A stretch of DNA of 64,000 nucleotides from Blattamonas nauphoetae (GCA_033064195.1 JARBJD010000020.1:186001-250000), one strand, 5' to 3'; shown: positions 50,751 to 62,606, counted from the first letter of the stretch. Numbers and translations are program-made. The notes: generated from the letters alone by a model not told the origin.

Positions 50751-52421
50751 TCACCATTCCCAATGGTATTTGAGGAACTCGAATGTGGCACTCTTTGTGT
50801 GCCATTCCTTCAGAGTGACCTCCTTCTTCGATCTCTCACTCGCTCTCTTCGCCAATCCCCTCTTCTCCTCCTTCACTTCCCCAAAAGCCGTCAACATTGT
50901 GTCGATCCGTTCCACATTCCCACCCAGTTTGACAATTCCTTCGCAACAGTCGCCAGCAACAGCAGCATCAGCCACGAGTGAATCCGAAGTTCGAACACTC
51001 CCTTTCAGTCCAACCTCCAATTCATTAAATGTCACACCAAACGCACACGACCCATCCAGTCTGATTTGAGGTGATGGCGACACTTCTGTCTGTGCAGGAC
51101 AGAACACGTAGAAGAAAAGAGGAGAAAGGGCTGCCCTGAAGTTGTGGGAGATGGTGAGTGGGAAAACTGAAACGAAGAATGTCTTGTTCCCAGTGTTGTT
51201 GAATGAAGCGGTTGGGGACACGAGTTTTGGTGAGCAGGATGGGATCGAGAATGACGTTTTAAACGGCTCGGCAAACGGAACAGTGAACTCGATGTGGTTT
51301 TGTGTTGTTTGGAGGCTGTTCCTTTCAAAGTGGATTGAAGACGAGAAGAGAGGGAAAGTTTGGGAGAAGAATGTGAAGTTGAGTGAAGTGTCCTGCGAGA
51401 GGAGGAGAGATCGCGAGAGATCATTGTCGATCTGTCGAGGTTGTCGATGAGATGAATGTGTGTTGTTCCTTGCGGATGATGTGTTTGTTCTGATTTTGCT
51501 GTCAACACATTTTTTATTCGTTCCAACTGCTCCACTCGCGAAGACGGAGAACTGAAGCGGTGTCGATTTCGGAAAAGTGGTGTTTGTTGAGAATTCTCGA
51601 CAAATGTCGATGTGTGATGGGCAGAGTGTGGCTGTTGAGGATTTAACTGTTTGGGTCTGTTCAGATGAATGTGGGAGATTGAACGATGGACGATCAGAGA
51701 ATGTCAGGAGTGACTTGCTGATGTTTACAAGTGTTATTCTTGTTCGGCACACAGCAGAGAACATCTGGCTCTGCTGAAAATGATCAGAAACGACAACAGT
51801 TTGTTCGTGTACAGCTTCAACAACAGTTCCATTCCGAATGTGTTTGGACATTCTTGTTGCTGAATGGATCCCGTCTTCGTCTGAGAGAATCAAATTGGAC
51901 GAAATGACTGAATCGTTGTGGACAAGTACTGTTTGAGTGTCTATAGACGATGGAAATTTGGGAGAGAGAAGATCCGCGATGTGAGAGAGAGTTTGTGTTT
52001 CTTCGTTTGTGTGCAATGGATCAGAAGAGGCTCGTTGGAAAGGATGAAAGGAAGTTGATAAATTCCAATTCAGGAATTGATTATGTGTTTTGTGATGCCC
52101 ATCAGAAGCATATATTTTGGTTTGAAGTTTTGGCACGGTTTCCAGAGTGAATACACGACTATTTCCAGGATATTCTGGTTGGAGTGTAGATGATCTAATT
52201 GTAGTGGTAAATAACAGATCCACTGGCCAATTTTTGGAGAAATATGGATGTTCATCAGTGCTTCGAATCGAATTCGAATCTGGAGAGAGGAGAAGAGTTG
52301 ATTCAAATAAAAATATCTGATCATGAGCTAAAACTGATTGTATAAGTGAAAAAGAGGAGAAATCTGTCCAAACAAGTCCAAAACAACAAATGATGAGAGA
52401 TGAGAGAATCTTGTGGAACAT
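50751..52421 (-). CDS. Secreted or luminal protein of unknown function
   Basis: 556 residues, single exon. An N-terminal hydrophobic signal (KILSSLIICCFGLVWTDF) followed by a Ser/Thr/Asn-rich sequence with many N-glycosylation sequons (NWNLSTS, HNDSV, IRNGT, LVNIS, FSTNTT, NFTFF, FNNTG). Scattered Cys in the C-terminal half (SCSPKL, FCPAQ, GSCAFG, GDCCEG) suggest disulfides. No transmembrane anchor is evident after the signal; the last 50 residues are charged (RASERSKKEVTLKEW). The beta-rich middle resembles no family I know. It probably travels through the secretory pathway. Confidence 0.6.
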   Translation of the reverse strand: MFHKILSSLIICCFGLVWTDFSSFSLIQSVLAHDQIFLFESTLLLSPDSNSIRSTDEHPYFSKNWPVDLLFTTTIRSSTLQPEYPGNSRVFTLETVPKLQTKIYASDGHHKTHNQFLNWNLSTSFHPFQRASSDPLHTNEETQTLSHIADLLSPKFPSSIDTQTVLVHNDSVISSNLILSDEDGIHSATRMSKHIRNGTVVEAVHEQTVVVSDHFQQSQMFSAVCRTRITLVNISKSLLTFSDRPSFNLPHSSEQTQTVKSSTATLCPSHIDICREFSTNTTFPKSTPLQFSVFASGAVGTNKKCVDSKIRTNTSSARNNTHSSHRQPRQIDNDLSRSLLLSQDTSLNFTFFSQTFPLFSSSIHFERNSLQTTQNHIEFTVPFAEPFKTSFSIPSCSPKLVSPTASFNNTGNKTFFVSVFPLTISHNFRAALSPLFFYVFCPAQTEVSPSPQIRLDGSCAFGVTFNELEVGLKGSVRTSDSLVADAAVAGDCCEGIVKLGGNVERIDTMLTAFGEVKEEKRGLAKRASERSKKEVTLKEWHTKSATFEFLKYHWEW

Positions 52422-52715
52422 TCTGACTTAGATATTGTATAATAATGATTGAAAGAAGCAAAATACTAACAAAAAAGATAAATAGGGGAGGAAAAATGTA
52501 ATATTTGTGAGAAGAAACTCAGAAACAACAAATGTGAAGAAATATCAGTAAACTGTAGTCTGACGATATTAGGAAAATATCTCGAAAGAGGGCACATCAA
52601 TTCATGATAAATTCACGATAAACGTCCGGTCATTGAGATGATGAGAAACAAATCATCCTCATTGAGTGATGTGAATCTCCGACGAGCTGAATGCTGGTTC
52701 AGATCTCACAGATAA

Positions 52716-53504
52716 ATGGCCACTTTTGCTGACTGCCGTTCGACGCCTCGTCCTCTTTCCACCAACAATTCTTTCCATGTTAATGCGATTCACAATAAGA
52801 AATCGTCACGTCCTCCTCTCCTTATCGTTAATGAAGTCAACGTTTTTGAACCAAAAAAGAATCGCCGCCACAAGGGACATTATCGCCATTCATGGGAACA
52901 CCCAGACCGGCATGTATCTATCAATGAGATATCTCCAACAAGACATCCGGAAGAAAATCCAACTGACCCATCAAAGCCGTTTAACCGGTTCGATCTGGTC
53001 GAGAGGAATTTTTTCTTCCCTGATCTACAGCTCAACTACCAAGATTTCACAGCATCAGATATTGATGTTACACCCTTGGATGGGCTTATCAAGATGTTTT
53101 CTATCTCTCTCTACCCTCGTGTATTCATTTCTTTACACAAAGAACTTCTGTCGTGCGATCCTTCGACATACGATGAGGACGACGTATTTCTTACTTCTGT
53201 TGTATCACAGCAACATATTTTGAATGCAGATATTGCGGTCCTACCGTCTTACGTTCAATCTGTCCACCAACTTCGACTACCCGTGCCTGAAGAGCAACTA
53301 AGCAAGTGGTATCGCTGTAAAACTCGGGTTTGCCACCACATTGAGAATGGGACCGAATGCTCCCATTACCCAGCATGCTGGTTCATCCATACGCCATCAG
53401 AGTCGCTCGAGAATATTCTGTTGAGATCACCCCCAAAACCAAGCCCAACAAAGAGGCTGAACGTATTTCTCACACTCTGTCACTCAAATCCTCAGATTGA
53501 CTGA
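52716..53504 (+). CDS. Protein with a single CCCH zinc finger
   Basis: 262 residues, no intron. Near the C-terminus CHHIENGTECSHYPACWFIH has the exact C-x8-C-x5-C-x3-H spacing of CCCH fingers, preceded by KWYRCKTRV. Such fingers usually bind RNA and act in mRNA turnover or translational control. The N-terminal 190 residues are basic then acidic, with QLNYQDFTASDIDVTPLDGL of unknown fold. It lies between two minus-strand genes with AT-rich spacers on both sides. Confidence 0.72.
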   Translation: MATFADCRSTPRPLSTNNSFHVNAIHNKKSSRPPLLIVNEVNVFEPKKNRRHKGHYRHSWEHPDRHVSINEISPTRHPEENPTDPSKPFNRFDLVERNFFFPDLQLNYQDFTASDIDVTPLDGLIKMFSISLYPRVFISLHKELLSCDPSTYDEDDVFLTSVVSQQHILNADIAVLPSYVQSVHQLRLPVPEEQLSKWYRCKTRVCHHIENGTECSHYPACWFIHTPSESLENILLRSPPKPSPTKRLNVFLTLCHSNPQID

Positions 53505-53828
53505 AACCACGATCATGCGAATTCTGTTCTCAGTATTTTGCTTTGGAAACACTTTTGCAGTTTTCCTATTAATGGGTATTTTTTTGAACTAATGTTTTAG
53601 TTGTTCGATGTACCTTCGACATTTCCGTTTTATCTCTGATTTATAGTGTTGTGTCAACCTTTGAACTCTTTTCTTCAAAACACCCACAATTGTTCGATTT
53701 CTGGGAAACTAGTGAAAAACATGAATAATTTTGGGTGAAAATAAGGTTGATAGACAAAAATATTTCGATTAAACACACTAAAACAGTCTGAGAATACAAA
53801 ACAACACAATGACAAAAGGAAACAAGCT

Positions 53829-56800
53829 TCAAGAATAATTTTTCGTCTTAAGATCCATCCACACAACGAAATATCCATTCACAGTGCTAATTGTGAGAAT
53901 CCCAGGCTCCCACACGATGTTACTGATCATATTGAACTTTGAATTCTCAAACCACTTTTTGGGTCCTGATCAAAAAAAGAGAAAATGGGTGAGAATTGAG
54001 AAGACAGACTGATCTCCGGAAGCATATCGATCGGAGGCGCCCCATAAACAACAAACGGATTCGGTCCAGTCGGTGCTTCTGTCAGATGGGGTCGGCCAGC
54101 AGTTCCAGGGCACGTCTGACAGATGGAGAAGAAAAGGAATGAATACGAAGAAGATGAAGGAAAACAAAGGAAGAGAGATCTCAAACAAAAAACTGTTTCA
54201 AACCAAAGCCTTGAGCTGCTTCATGAGATAGTCACTCATGAACTCCTCCTCGCCTATCCTCATCTGCTCATCCTCCTCAGTCGTGCACTCCTCGTCAGTC
54301 TTCCACTCCCTCCCCTCCTTCTCGTGGTCTGTCGATGTCGATGTTGTTGACAACGTGGCTTCTGAGTGTTTGGTCGAGCTTGCTGGCGACGGGAGTGGTT
54401 GGGGCTTCGTCTCTGCTTTCTGCGAAGTCGACGTGTGGCGACGAGAGGAATGTGAAGTCGGTGTCGGAGTGTCAGAAGTGGTCGAATGTGTTTCCGATCC
54501 GAGTGGCATCTGGCTCCTCTCGGATTTTTTGGATTTGTTCGATTGACTGCTTTCTTTCACTGCCCCGTCATCCGCTTTTGTTTGAGACCCTTCAGCTGAA
54601 TCCTGTCCTTTCTCGCTGCTCGTTCGTTCCTGACTTGATCGTTTGTCCTTCCCACTCTCCTTCTCCTTCTTCCCATCGTCCTCATCATTCGCTTGTTCTT
54701 CTCGTTGAACAAGTGTCTTCAGAACTGGACTCCGAGCATTCTGTTGATCTTCAAAGACGAGCAAATGATCACTTTCCTGAACAACCTCAGCGATTGACGG
54801 AAGATCACTTCCCGTCGACCTTTCCTGACTCGACACTCGACCCTTCCTCCGCGCTGAAGAAACACTCGCCTTGTTCTCCATCACCAATCGTTCAGAACCT
54901 CCGTTTCTCTCTTTGCTTGTCCGTTCCCGACTGATCGTCCCTTCATCACCCAACTCTCTCGTCTTCGACCCTTTCTTCGTCTCGCTACTCCCTCCCCTCT
55001 CTTTGCTCGACCTCTCACCCTTCTTCGAGCTCCGACTTCGACTTCTTTCCTCCGAAATCCTCCTCCGATCGTTTGCGGACAACGGCAGAAAATCACTCGC
55101 ACAGTACAGCGGCCAGACAGTCAGTGGTTCGTCCTTTTCGGGGTGTGACATCATCGACGGATATTTCTTCCGGTGGAACACGTCGTAGTGCTTCTCACGA
55201 AGGATCTGCTTCTCTCGCTGTGCTTTGAGCATGGCGTTGTGGAGTTCCTCGTCCTCGTCACTCCAAATGTCGCGTCGAATGCAAATGTTTCTGTTCCTCT
55301 CCGCTTGTTGGATGTGGTCCTGCTCCATTGCGAAGAGCACTCGACGTCTGATTCGGTCTCGGTGTGTTTCGAGTATTCCTGCGGTGACGTCATCAACTTC
55401 CAACACGTTGAACATATACATCCCAATCGACGTGTCATCTGAGCCCGAGAGGAGCTGATATACTTTCTCGTTCTTATTGATCTGCTCCAAATCATCGAGT
55501 GTGCCTGAGGCTCGCAAATATTCCTCGCGTTGCTTCGCGCGGAAGCGGAGTTCGTCGATGTGTCGTCGTTCTTCTTTCTTTTTTTCTCGTTTCCTCCGTT
55601 TTTCTTCGGCTGCTGATTTTGTCATTTCTTCATCATCCATATCATAATATGATGTTTCTGTGTGAGTATGGAGGTTAAAAAGAGTATATGATGGACTTGG
55701 ATCAAACCGAAGGTGTTTGATCCAAGCAGTATGGCCCCTGAGCCTGCAGAGTGGCCGAGGATGAGTATTAAGATCGGTATAGACAGTAGCACAATTGTCT
55801 CCTCCTCCAAAGGCAATTAGTTGCCCGTCAGACGACCAGGAGATTGAAAGACATGCACCAAAGTACGTTCGGAAGGCAACAACAAATTCTTCCTTGGTAA
55901 TATTGAATATGGCACAATATCCCTCATCTGTCCCAAACGCAACGAGAGGGGATGATTTGAGAGGATTTTGGGCGATGCAATGACAATACCCCTTCGACAC
56001 ATGCCAGCGACAAATTGGATTGAATCGTTGAGAACGGCTTGAATAATAAAACCCTGGAAAATCCATTGTCGATTCAAACGGATAATACGAAAGAGAAGAG
56101 AGCGGAGGCGTGGATGAAGTACTTGGCCATGGATTTGGATACAAGTGACTTGATCTCTGTGAGGACGATGAGGTACTGGCTGTGGATGGACGTGAATCAC
56201 GCCCTGATCTCATCCGTTCGTCTGGGCGTTGGACAAAATACATCGCCGACGTGAATATTGGAGTATTGTTGATTTCGATTTGCTCGTCGTTTAGAATGTT
56301 ATCCAGCATCACATCTCGGAATAAACGTGGCGAAGTTGCGGCTGCATTTGTGTCCAGTAAGTTAGCGTGTGGATTTTGAGAAAGAACCTGTGCGATGGAT
56401 TGGAGGAGATGTCGAATTCGTTTGAATGACCTGTAGTGGCGAATTGGCTTCGTGATCGCTGGCAAAGTCCACGGTGGTTCGACCTCTGCTGGAGCGATTG
56501 GATCTGGAGGCTTATCTATTGGGACAGCCTGACCAGCGTTCTTTTCGTCATTTTCTTTTTTCGTTTTCTCATCCCAGAGTTTCTGGCGTTCAGGTGACGG
56601 AATAAACGTTTTTGGGTGATGTGGTCGAGGCCATTCCACCTCTGGAAGGCCCATTTGGTACCCAAGAACTGTTCCATCATCATAACCAAGCATGATCAAA
56701 GGTTTGTCCAGAGAATAATTCACACTCACACTTGTACAGAGTGCAGAAGTGCTTGGATACTAGAGAGAGAAATACATAGGAAGAGAATACTTCAGTATTG

Positions 56801-57379
56801 ATCGATTGGACAATAGAGAGGGTGTTCGGATTGACGATATCGACTCGTCCTGTTCGACGGCACACAATCAGAAACGGCTGGTCATCTTCTGACAGAAATG
56901 CAGCTGAGCATCGGCATCGAGCAAACGGGAGGTCTTTCACAGTCGTACACATCTCGGAACGGTATTCTTCGAAGGACGGAAGTTTAAAAATGGCTAGAGC
57001 ATCGTTGTAGATGAGATAGATGGCATCTCCAAGGGAACCCTGTCCATCTACAGACAAATTGTAGAGAATGAAAAATATGGAGAACATTAGATGTCAAATA
57101 AAGAAACTTTTGGAACTTCGCCTGAGAAGGGCATTTCGATCGTTTGGGAGGTTGTAGTGGCATGTACCAATGTGAGGAATCGCGTGTAGATAATCTTGAT
57201 TCGAAACTTGTATCGTGAAGCTATTAATTTTTGTGTAGGCTTCAGTGGAAACCCACAGAATAGTGAGAGGGAGGGGAGACTATACAGTTACCGCATGGCA
57301 TAAAAAGCTCGTCATTCGGTTTTCCAAAATGAAAAGGAGTGATAAAGGCATCATTTACAATCTCTTCAACTAAATTCAT
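53829..57379 (-). CDS. WD40 protein of the WDR20/CreC type
   Basis: 1,091 residues from six exons (minus strand 57292-57379, 57108-57239, 56791-57047, 54204-56759, 54010-54115, 53829-53965; summed length a whole number of codons). Start MNLVEEIVNDAFITPF. Central WD repeats: FGACLSISWSSDGQLIAFGG, CATVYTDL, CRLRGHTAWIKHLRFDP, as in WDR20/DMWD and fungal CreC, partners that activate the deubiquitinases USP12/46 or CreB. A 400-residue charged, Ser/Arg/Glu-rich insert interrupts the propeller before the last blade, which is encoded by the two small 3' exons (SKFNMISNIVWEPGILTIST, NGYFVVWMDL). Without those exons the gene would end early at 54198. Divergent from tRNase Z (188 bp between starts). 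Confidence 0.8.
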
Positions 57380-57567
57380 TTAGAAAATGAAGAAGAAAAA
57401 AAGAATGGACTTTCACGGCGTGAACCGAGATAAAACAATCAATGACTACAAAGTCGTATAAAACTTTTTTACATCAATCGATATTCCGAACTTAATAGCA
57501 ATTTACCTCGAGAAAGTCTTTTTCACTCATCGAACATAAATGTTAGTCAGATCAATCCCCATGCCAT
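57380..57567. promoter_or_regulatory. Probable bidirectional promoter, WDR20-like / tRNase Z
   Basis: 188 bp between two divergent starts; must hold both promoters unless further 5' exons exist. AT-rich; no named motif. Confidence 0.4.
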
Positions 57568-60500
57568 ATGGAAAAGAAATATCAGATCCAAATCAATTCC
57601 GTTCATTCTACGGACACATTTCCTACCGTTCTTGTCAGTGTTCTAAATCATAATCTCCTGTTCAATGCTGGACCAGGCATTGCCAGATTAACATCCCTTT
57701 CATCTTCTATTCAACCAGTAATCACTGACATACTCTTCACAAACATGGAACCACGTTCTGTTGGAGGTGTTTTTTCTTTGATTGAAGTTTTGGCAAAGTT
57801 GGATAATCCGGATCTTACACTCCATGCCCCATCAGGAATTTCTGCTCTCATGGTGACATCTGAGATGCATCTCGACATGGAATTTGATAAACTTCGGTTC
57901 AATGAGTTCGATGATTCCTCATCACACCCACTGAAGCCAGTGCTTCTCCCTGGTTTGACTGTTTATCCAGTCAGCATCTCACCTCAACCTGACCCATCAA
58001 TTATTCTCTATCCGTTATATTCTCCGTCACATACCCCACTTCAGATGTCCAACGAAGATCTTAGTCGAGATCTCCATCATCTATACGTTGAGTGGAGATG
58101 TCCAGGAGATCCACTGTCTTTCCTTCATCGCCAAGAACCATCTGTTCATCTGCCGCAAATCAAAAGCAATCCGATCTCATCATCAGTCATATCCACAATG
58201 TTTTCAGAAACTAAAGAGATCTGTGCTCAAAAGAAAGATCACACCGTAAAACCAATCTCAATCACAGACCCCGCGCCGAATGCCACTCCCGTCCCCCGTC
58301 AAACAATATGCTACTTCATCGACCCTTCCCCGCGAGCAGGGTCATTATCAGTGAAAAAGGCTCAAGAAGCTGGAATAACCGACAAAAGATTGTTTGGCTC
58401 GCTTCAACGCGGAGTCGACGTCACCCTTCCTGACGGTCGGACTGTCTTCGCAAAAGATGTGACTGATGCCGCCCAATCCATTTCATCAGTGTTGGTGGTT
58501 GATTGTCCGCATGAATCATATTTTCCATCGTTCTTCGAGTCGTTTTCTCTGCAGAATCCAGATTCGTTTCTCTCAAAACGACTCCGACACGACACTGGCC
58601 GGCAAAACCTGTCGATGGAGTGTGTGATCGTCCACTTCACGCCGACACGAGTGTTTGTGATGGAAGAATATCAAAACTGGATGTGGGGACTGACCAGATC
58701 GCAACAGGATTCAACAAACACTTGCACGTTCCAGCATCTCGTCCTAAACACTCTGTGTCCATCCATCAACCCACTCAGCACCAACAATCTCCTCCACAAC
58801 ACTCTCTCGCTCGTTGATCCTGCTGTATACCCTCCTCTCTTCTCTGAAGAGGAAACAGACACACAGTCATCGGATTGTCAACACCCTCTCATCGCTGGTT
58901 TCGAGCACACAAACCTTCAAACATTTCGAGATGACCGAACCGGAATGTATTTTCTAGAGAAGAGGACAGAGTCGAGAGATCGAGGTCAGAAGGAGTGTCA
59001 GGGCGTTGATTTGACGATTCATTCGAACGCAGCAATCCTCGCTCAGCCTGGGCAGAAGATTGAGCTAAAGACTCTCTCCGAGAAGGAGCTTGTTGGAATG
59101 AAGAACCAGCGAACACAAACCAAACTCAAAGAGTTCTTTTCTGACTCTCCATCCTCCCCCGACTGCCCTCTCCTCCCCCCAGCCATCCTGTCCCGCTTCG
59201 AAATCTTCCAAATCAGTGTTGGTGGAAGACAGTTCGCAGTGGACATGACAAATGCCATGCAACACGCACTCTCTGACCCTCTCCGCAGCAAACGAATCAG
59301 CCCATCGATGCTGACCTGGCTCGAACACTCCCACCGACCGATCCCATCCACCCATCCCGACATGCACTCAGCCCTCCCCGCCCTCGAAAGTGAGAACGTC
59401 GCTGCTGCCGATGAACTTGCTCGAGTTCTTGTTTTTGGGTCTGGCGGAGGTTTTCCGAGGAAGGATCGAAACGTCGAGAGTCTTCTGGTCGACTTCTCGT
59501 CTCGCCGACTTCTGTCTCAACTTGAGGAAGGACGCGAGGTGGAGGATGTGGTGATTGAGAGGCCGTTCTCGTTCATGTTGGATTGCGGGGAGAACACGGC
59601 TGGACAGCTCGGCCGATATTATTCGGGAATCTTGGCAAATCAGGACCGACAGAAGGAGATACAGAAAGGCGATGGTGGGATCCGAAGAGAGACTGTCTCG
59701 CACATCCATGCGAGACAGATGAGACAACAGAAGTTCGCTGATGCGATGTTGAAGTCGGTGACAACGTCGTTCATCTCGCACTTCCATCCCGACCACACAA
59801 ACGGCCTCTGGCCTCTCCTCGCCCACCGACACTCCCTCCGACCCACAACCCCCTTCACAATCATCGGCCCATGGAAGATTCTGTTGTGGCTGAAGTTCCA
59901 GTGCCTGTTCTGGCCAGCCCCGTTTGATTTCATTTGGACGATGCCGCTGACACCACGCATGCCGATCGCTGACCCACACCCGCCGAAGCTTGAAGAGGAG
60001 AACATGGATGTGTTTGTGAGATCGCTGAATCATCGGTATGTGTTCACGAGACAGAGGATGGAGGGAGAAGATGGGAGAAATGATCCAACCACATTCATCA
60101 ACACACACGCTCTGAAAAATCGGAAACAGAAGTTCTCTGTTCACCACCCCGTTTCGCTCCCCCATCCAACATTTCTTATTCCACCCACTGACTCTTTCCA
60201 AGGCCCAGAACTGTTCCTCCCAACACTCTTCGACACCATCTTCCCCAACCACTCCATCGTCCGAATGTGCTTCCCTCACACTCGCCATCCGACGCGAGGA
60301 AATGCCGGGTTTGTCGCAGATTTCTGTGTTCCTCTCTCGTCGTCGTCTTCTTCACCACAGACATCACAAAATCCTCCCTCAGCCATGTTTCGAATCGCCT
60401 ATTCTGGTGATAATGTAACAAACGACCACTTCAACTCCGAAACAATCTTTTCCACTGTTCTCATCCACGAAGCCACGTTCATCAACGGTGACTACGACGG

Positions 60501-60879
60501 CCGAGATGATCCACACCACTCCACACTCGCTCAGTCGATTGTGCGAACAGGCGAATCCTGCCAACCCGATCTTCTCCTTCTCACCCATTTCTCTCGACGG
60601 ACCCCAAAATCAGTCAGTTTCGCTGATGTTGTGGAGGGAAATGAGGAGTTCCGGAGAGAGTATGGGGATGGGGGCCCGGTGAAGATTGATGATGGGTTGG
60701 ATGTGTCGTTGAGCACGGATTTTGAGACGGTTGTGATCAAGCGACCCGAACAGAGCGAAGGAATTGGGCTTGTTTCTCTCCATCATTCGACTGTGACTCG
60801 ATCATTTTGTGAGTTGCTCGATGTACAGTCAAGACTTCGGCCTCCAGAGAAGTCTCGCACAAGGAAGGAGAATACCTAA
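57568..60879 (+). CDS. ELAC2: Long-form tRNase Z (ELAC2/Trz1)
   Basis: 1,103 residues, single exon. Endonuclease that removes the 3' trailer from pre-tRNAs. Layout is that of the long form: a degenerate metallo-beta-lactamase half at the N-terminus (NHNLLFNAGPGIARLTSL, ITDILFTNMEPRSVGG) and an active C-terminal half. In the active half: the FGSGGGFPRKDRN loop (PxKxRN motif), SFISHFHPDHTNGLWPLL (HxHxDH, metal-binding), AYSGDN, LIHEATFINGD, HHSTLAQSI and LLLLTHFSRR. Longer than the human enzyme (826 residues) because of insertions around 430-560 and 760-860. Confidence 0.92.
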   Translation: MEKKYQIQINSVHSTDTFPTVLVSVLNHNLLFNAGPGIARLTSLSSSIQPVITDILFTNMEPRSVGGVFSLIEVLAKLDNPDLTLHAPSGISALMVTSEMHLDMEFDKLRFNEFDDSSSHPLKPVLLPGLTVYPVSISPQPDPSIILYPLYSPSHTPLQMSNEDLSRDLHHLYVEWRCPGDPLSFLHRQEPSVHLPQIKSNPISSSVISTMFSETKEICAQKKDHTVKPISITDPAPNATPVPRQTICYFIDPSPRAGSLSVKKAQEAGITDKRLFGSLQRGVDVTLPDGRTVFAKDVTDAAQSISSVLVVDCPHESYFPSFFESFSLQNPDSFLSKRLRHDTGRQNLSMECVIVHFTPTRVFVMEEYQNWMWGLTRSQQDSTNTCTFQHLVLNTLCPSINPLSTNNLLHNTLSLVDPAVYPPLFSEEETDTQSSDCQHPLIAGFEHTNLQTFRDDRTGMYFLEKRTESRDRGQKECQGVDLTIHSNAAILAQPGQKIELKTLSEKELVGMKNQRTQTKLKEFFSDSPSSPDCPLLPPAILSRFEIFQISVGGRQFAVDMTNAMQHALSDPLRSKRISPSMLTWLEHSHRPIPSTHPDMHSALPALESENVAAADELARVLVFGSGGGFPRKDRNVESLLVDFSSRRLLSQLEEGREVEDVVIERPFSFMLDCGENTAGQLGRYYSGILANQDRQKEIQKGDGGIRRETVSHIHARQMRQQKFADAMLKSVTTSFISHFHPDHTNGLWPLLAHRHSLRPTTPFTIIGPWKILLWLKFQCLFWPAPFDFIWTMPLTPRMPIADPHPPKLEEENMDVFVRSLNHRYVFTRQRMEGEDGRNDPTTFINTHALKNRKQKFSVHHPVSLPHPTFLIPPTDSFQGPELFLPTLFDTIFPNHSIVRMCFPHTRHPTRGNAGFVADFCVPLSSSSSSPQTSQNPPSAMFRIAYSGDNVTNDHFNSETIFSTVLIHEATFINGDYDGRDDPHHSTLAQSIVRTGESCQPDLLLLTHFSRRTPKSVSFADVVEGNEEFRREYGDGGPVKIDDGLDVSLSTDFETVVIKRPEQSEGIGLVSLHHSTVTRSFCELLDVQSRLRPPEKSRTRKENT

Positions 60880-61100
60880 GTCGTATTTCTGAATCAATCT
60901 TCAATGATCAATAATCGGTCTTTTCTCAGAATATATCATTTGTTGAAGCATTGCATATTCATACATTCGTGAAACACATAAGCATGGGCCAAAAAAGCGA
61001 GAAAATATTGTCTTTAATCTTCAGCGTGAGATGAAATAACGACAAAAAACAGAATCCGAAAAAAAACGAATACAGACACATATAGACACTTTAGCAAGAA

Positions 61101-62266
61101 TCAAGAACTAGTAGATGGTAATAACTGCGATAATTCTTTCTGAATTTGCTTGAGCAGAGTTTGACAATACGCTTGGAATTGCTTAATTTGCTGATTTGTT
61201 TGTTCTTCCTGATCTCTTTCTGTCCATCCATTAACATGTTTTGATTTCCAGTCCAAGAGCGATAAAGACAAGTATTTTTCGAGATAATAGACAGGGACAG
61301 CAGCTGACGGGGTATATCGATGAAAAAGACAGACTGTTCTGGTATTGTATTGAAAATGATGCTTGAGTGTCCCTACACCGCTGAATCCTAAGGGGGAGGT
61401 TGTCAGACGAGGAAAATGTTCCGATAGTTTGGTGCTGGCAGATAGATGTTGTGAAATTGAGGGTTGGTTCATCACCATGGAAGACTTGTCCAGAGTTTTG
61501 AAGGAATGTTTTTCGGAGATTCTCCTCGAAATGGGTGGGTGACTGAGAGAGAAATATCGAAATGATAGAACATACAATTGGTTTGATTAGTGTGTAGGTC
61601 GTCGAATTCATGCCAGAAAAGGGAGAGGCGGGTTCAACTGTAATGGAAGGTGTTCGATGTGATAAATTGGAAAAAGATCCATTGAGCGGTGAGTCTCCAT
61701 TTTGTTGGAGATATGGTGAGAATACATAATAAAAGGAATTCCAATAATTGGATAAAATGTGGCGGGTAAGAGGAGGTGAAGTACTATCCAAAGATGCGGT
61801 AGGAGATGTAGGGATGATATCCAGAAATTTTCCTGTTCGTGGATTGACTCTATATTTTGTTGGGAATGATTGGTGATAGGATGGTTTGTTGGTCAGGAGA
61901 TCTTTGGAGGTTTGAATCGAAAACAGAAACAAAAACAGACTTATTGTCTGTACTTCTTGCATTTCGCATTCAATATGTGAAGATTGAGGAGGTTGGTACC
62001 ACCTACGACAAGAAAAGAGGAATTGAAAGAAACTGGATCGCCGAAACAACACATTCATCAAGCGCAGTGATGACAGTTGGACCAGTGATACTAAAGAAGA
62101 ATAATGAGAGATAATGTTTGTTTTGGACTGAGAAGAAGCATACCTCGAATAAACGAAATGAAATGTTAAGTCATGAACCGAAAACGAGCCATCTTGGTTG
62201 AGACAATGAAAAGAGGGAGAAAAACGTACTCATGGGAAGACCAGTACCAAATGGTGGTTCAACCAT
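61101..62266 (-). CDS. Seven-exon gene of unknown function
   Basis: About 294 residues. Exons (minus strand, within a base or so): 62230-62266, 62144-62192, 62034-62090, 61942-62002, 61576-61901, 61476-61542, 61101-61387; introns 31-88 nt, all GT-AG and frame-consistent, with pyrimidine-rich 3' ends. Product begins MVEPPFGTGLPMNGSFSVHD, continues VYSSITGPTVITALDECVVS and TKYRVNPRTGKFLDIIPTSP, and ends with a helical segment (RDQEEQTNQQIKQFQAYCQT, LLKQIQKELSQLL). No family recognised. The gene is intron-rich compared with its neighbours. An upstream ATG at 62379 (MDAGNPG) did not join in frame. Confidence 0.6.
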
Positions 62267-62606
62267 GAGATGGGAACTAAAGGTGGCCGAAGATTGACGA
62301 GAAAAGAAGAGTGGAGGTCAGATCGCAATGAGCTCCTTACTTCTATAGAAGATTTCTCACCAGGGTTTCCCGCATCCATTGATGCTTTCGGTCACGTTTT
62401 TAACTCTTCATAAAGCGTCTTTGGAAAAAAGTGGTGTGTCATTCAAAAAGAGGACGTAACGAGGAGTGCATGTTGAAATCGATGAGGATGAGACGGAATG
62501 ATGTAAATGTAATGAGAAAGAAGTGACATGACGTGATTTTACATTTATATTTCCGTGAACGTACATCCACCTGATGACGAAAGAAATCAATCACAAAAGA
62601 GAGAGG

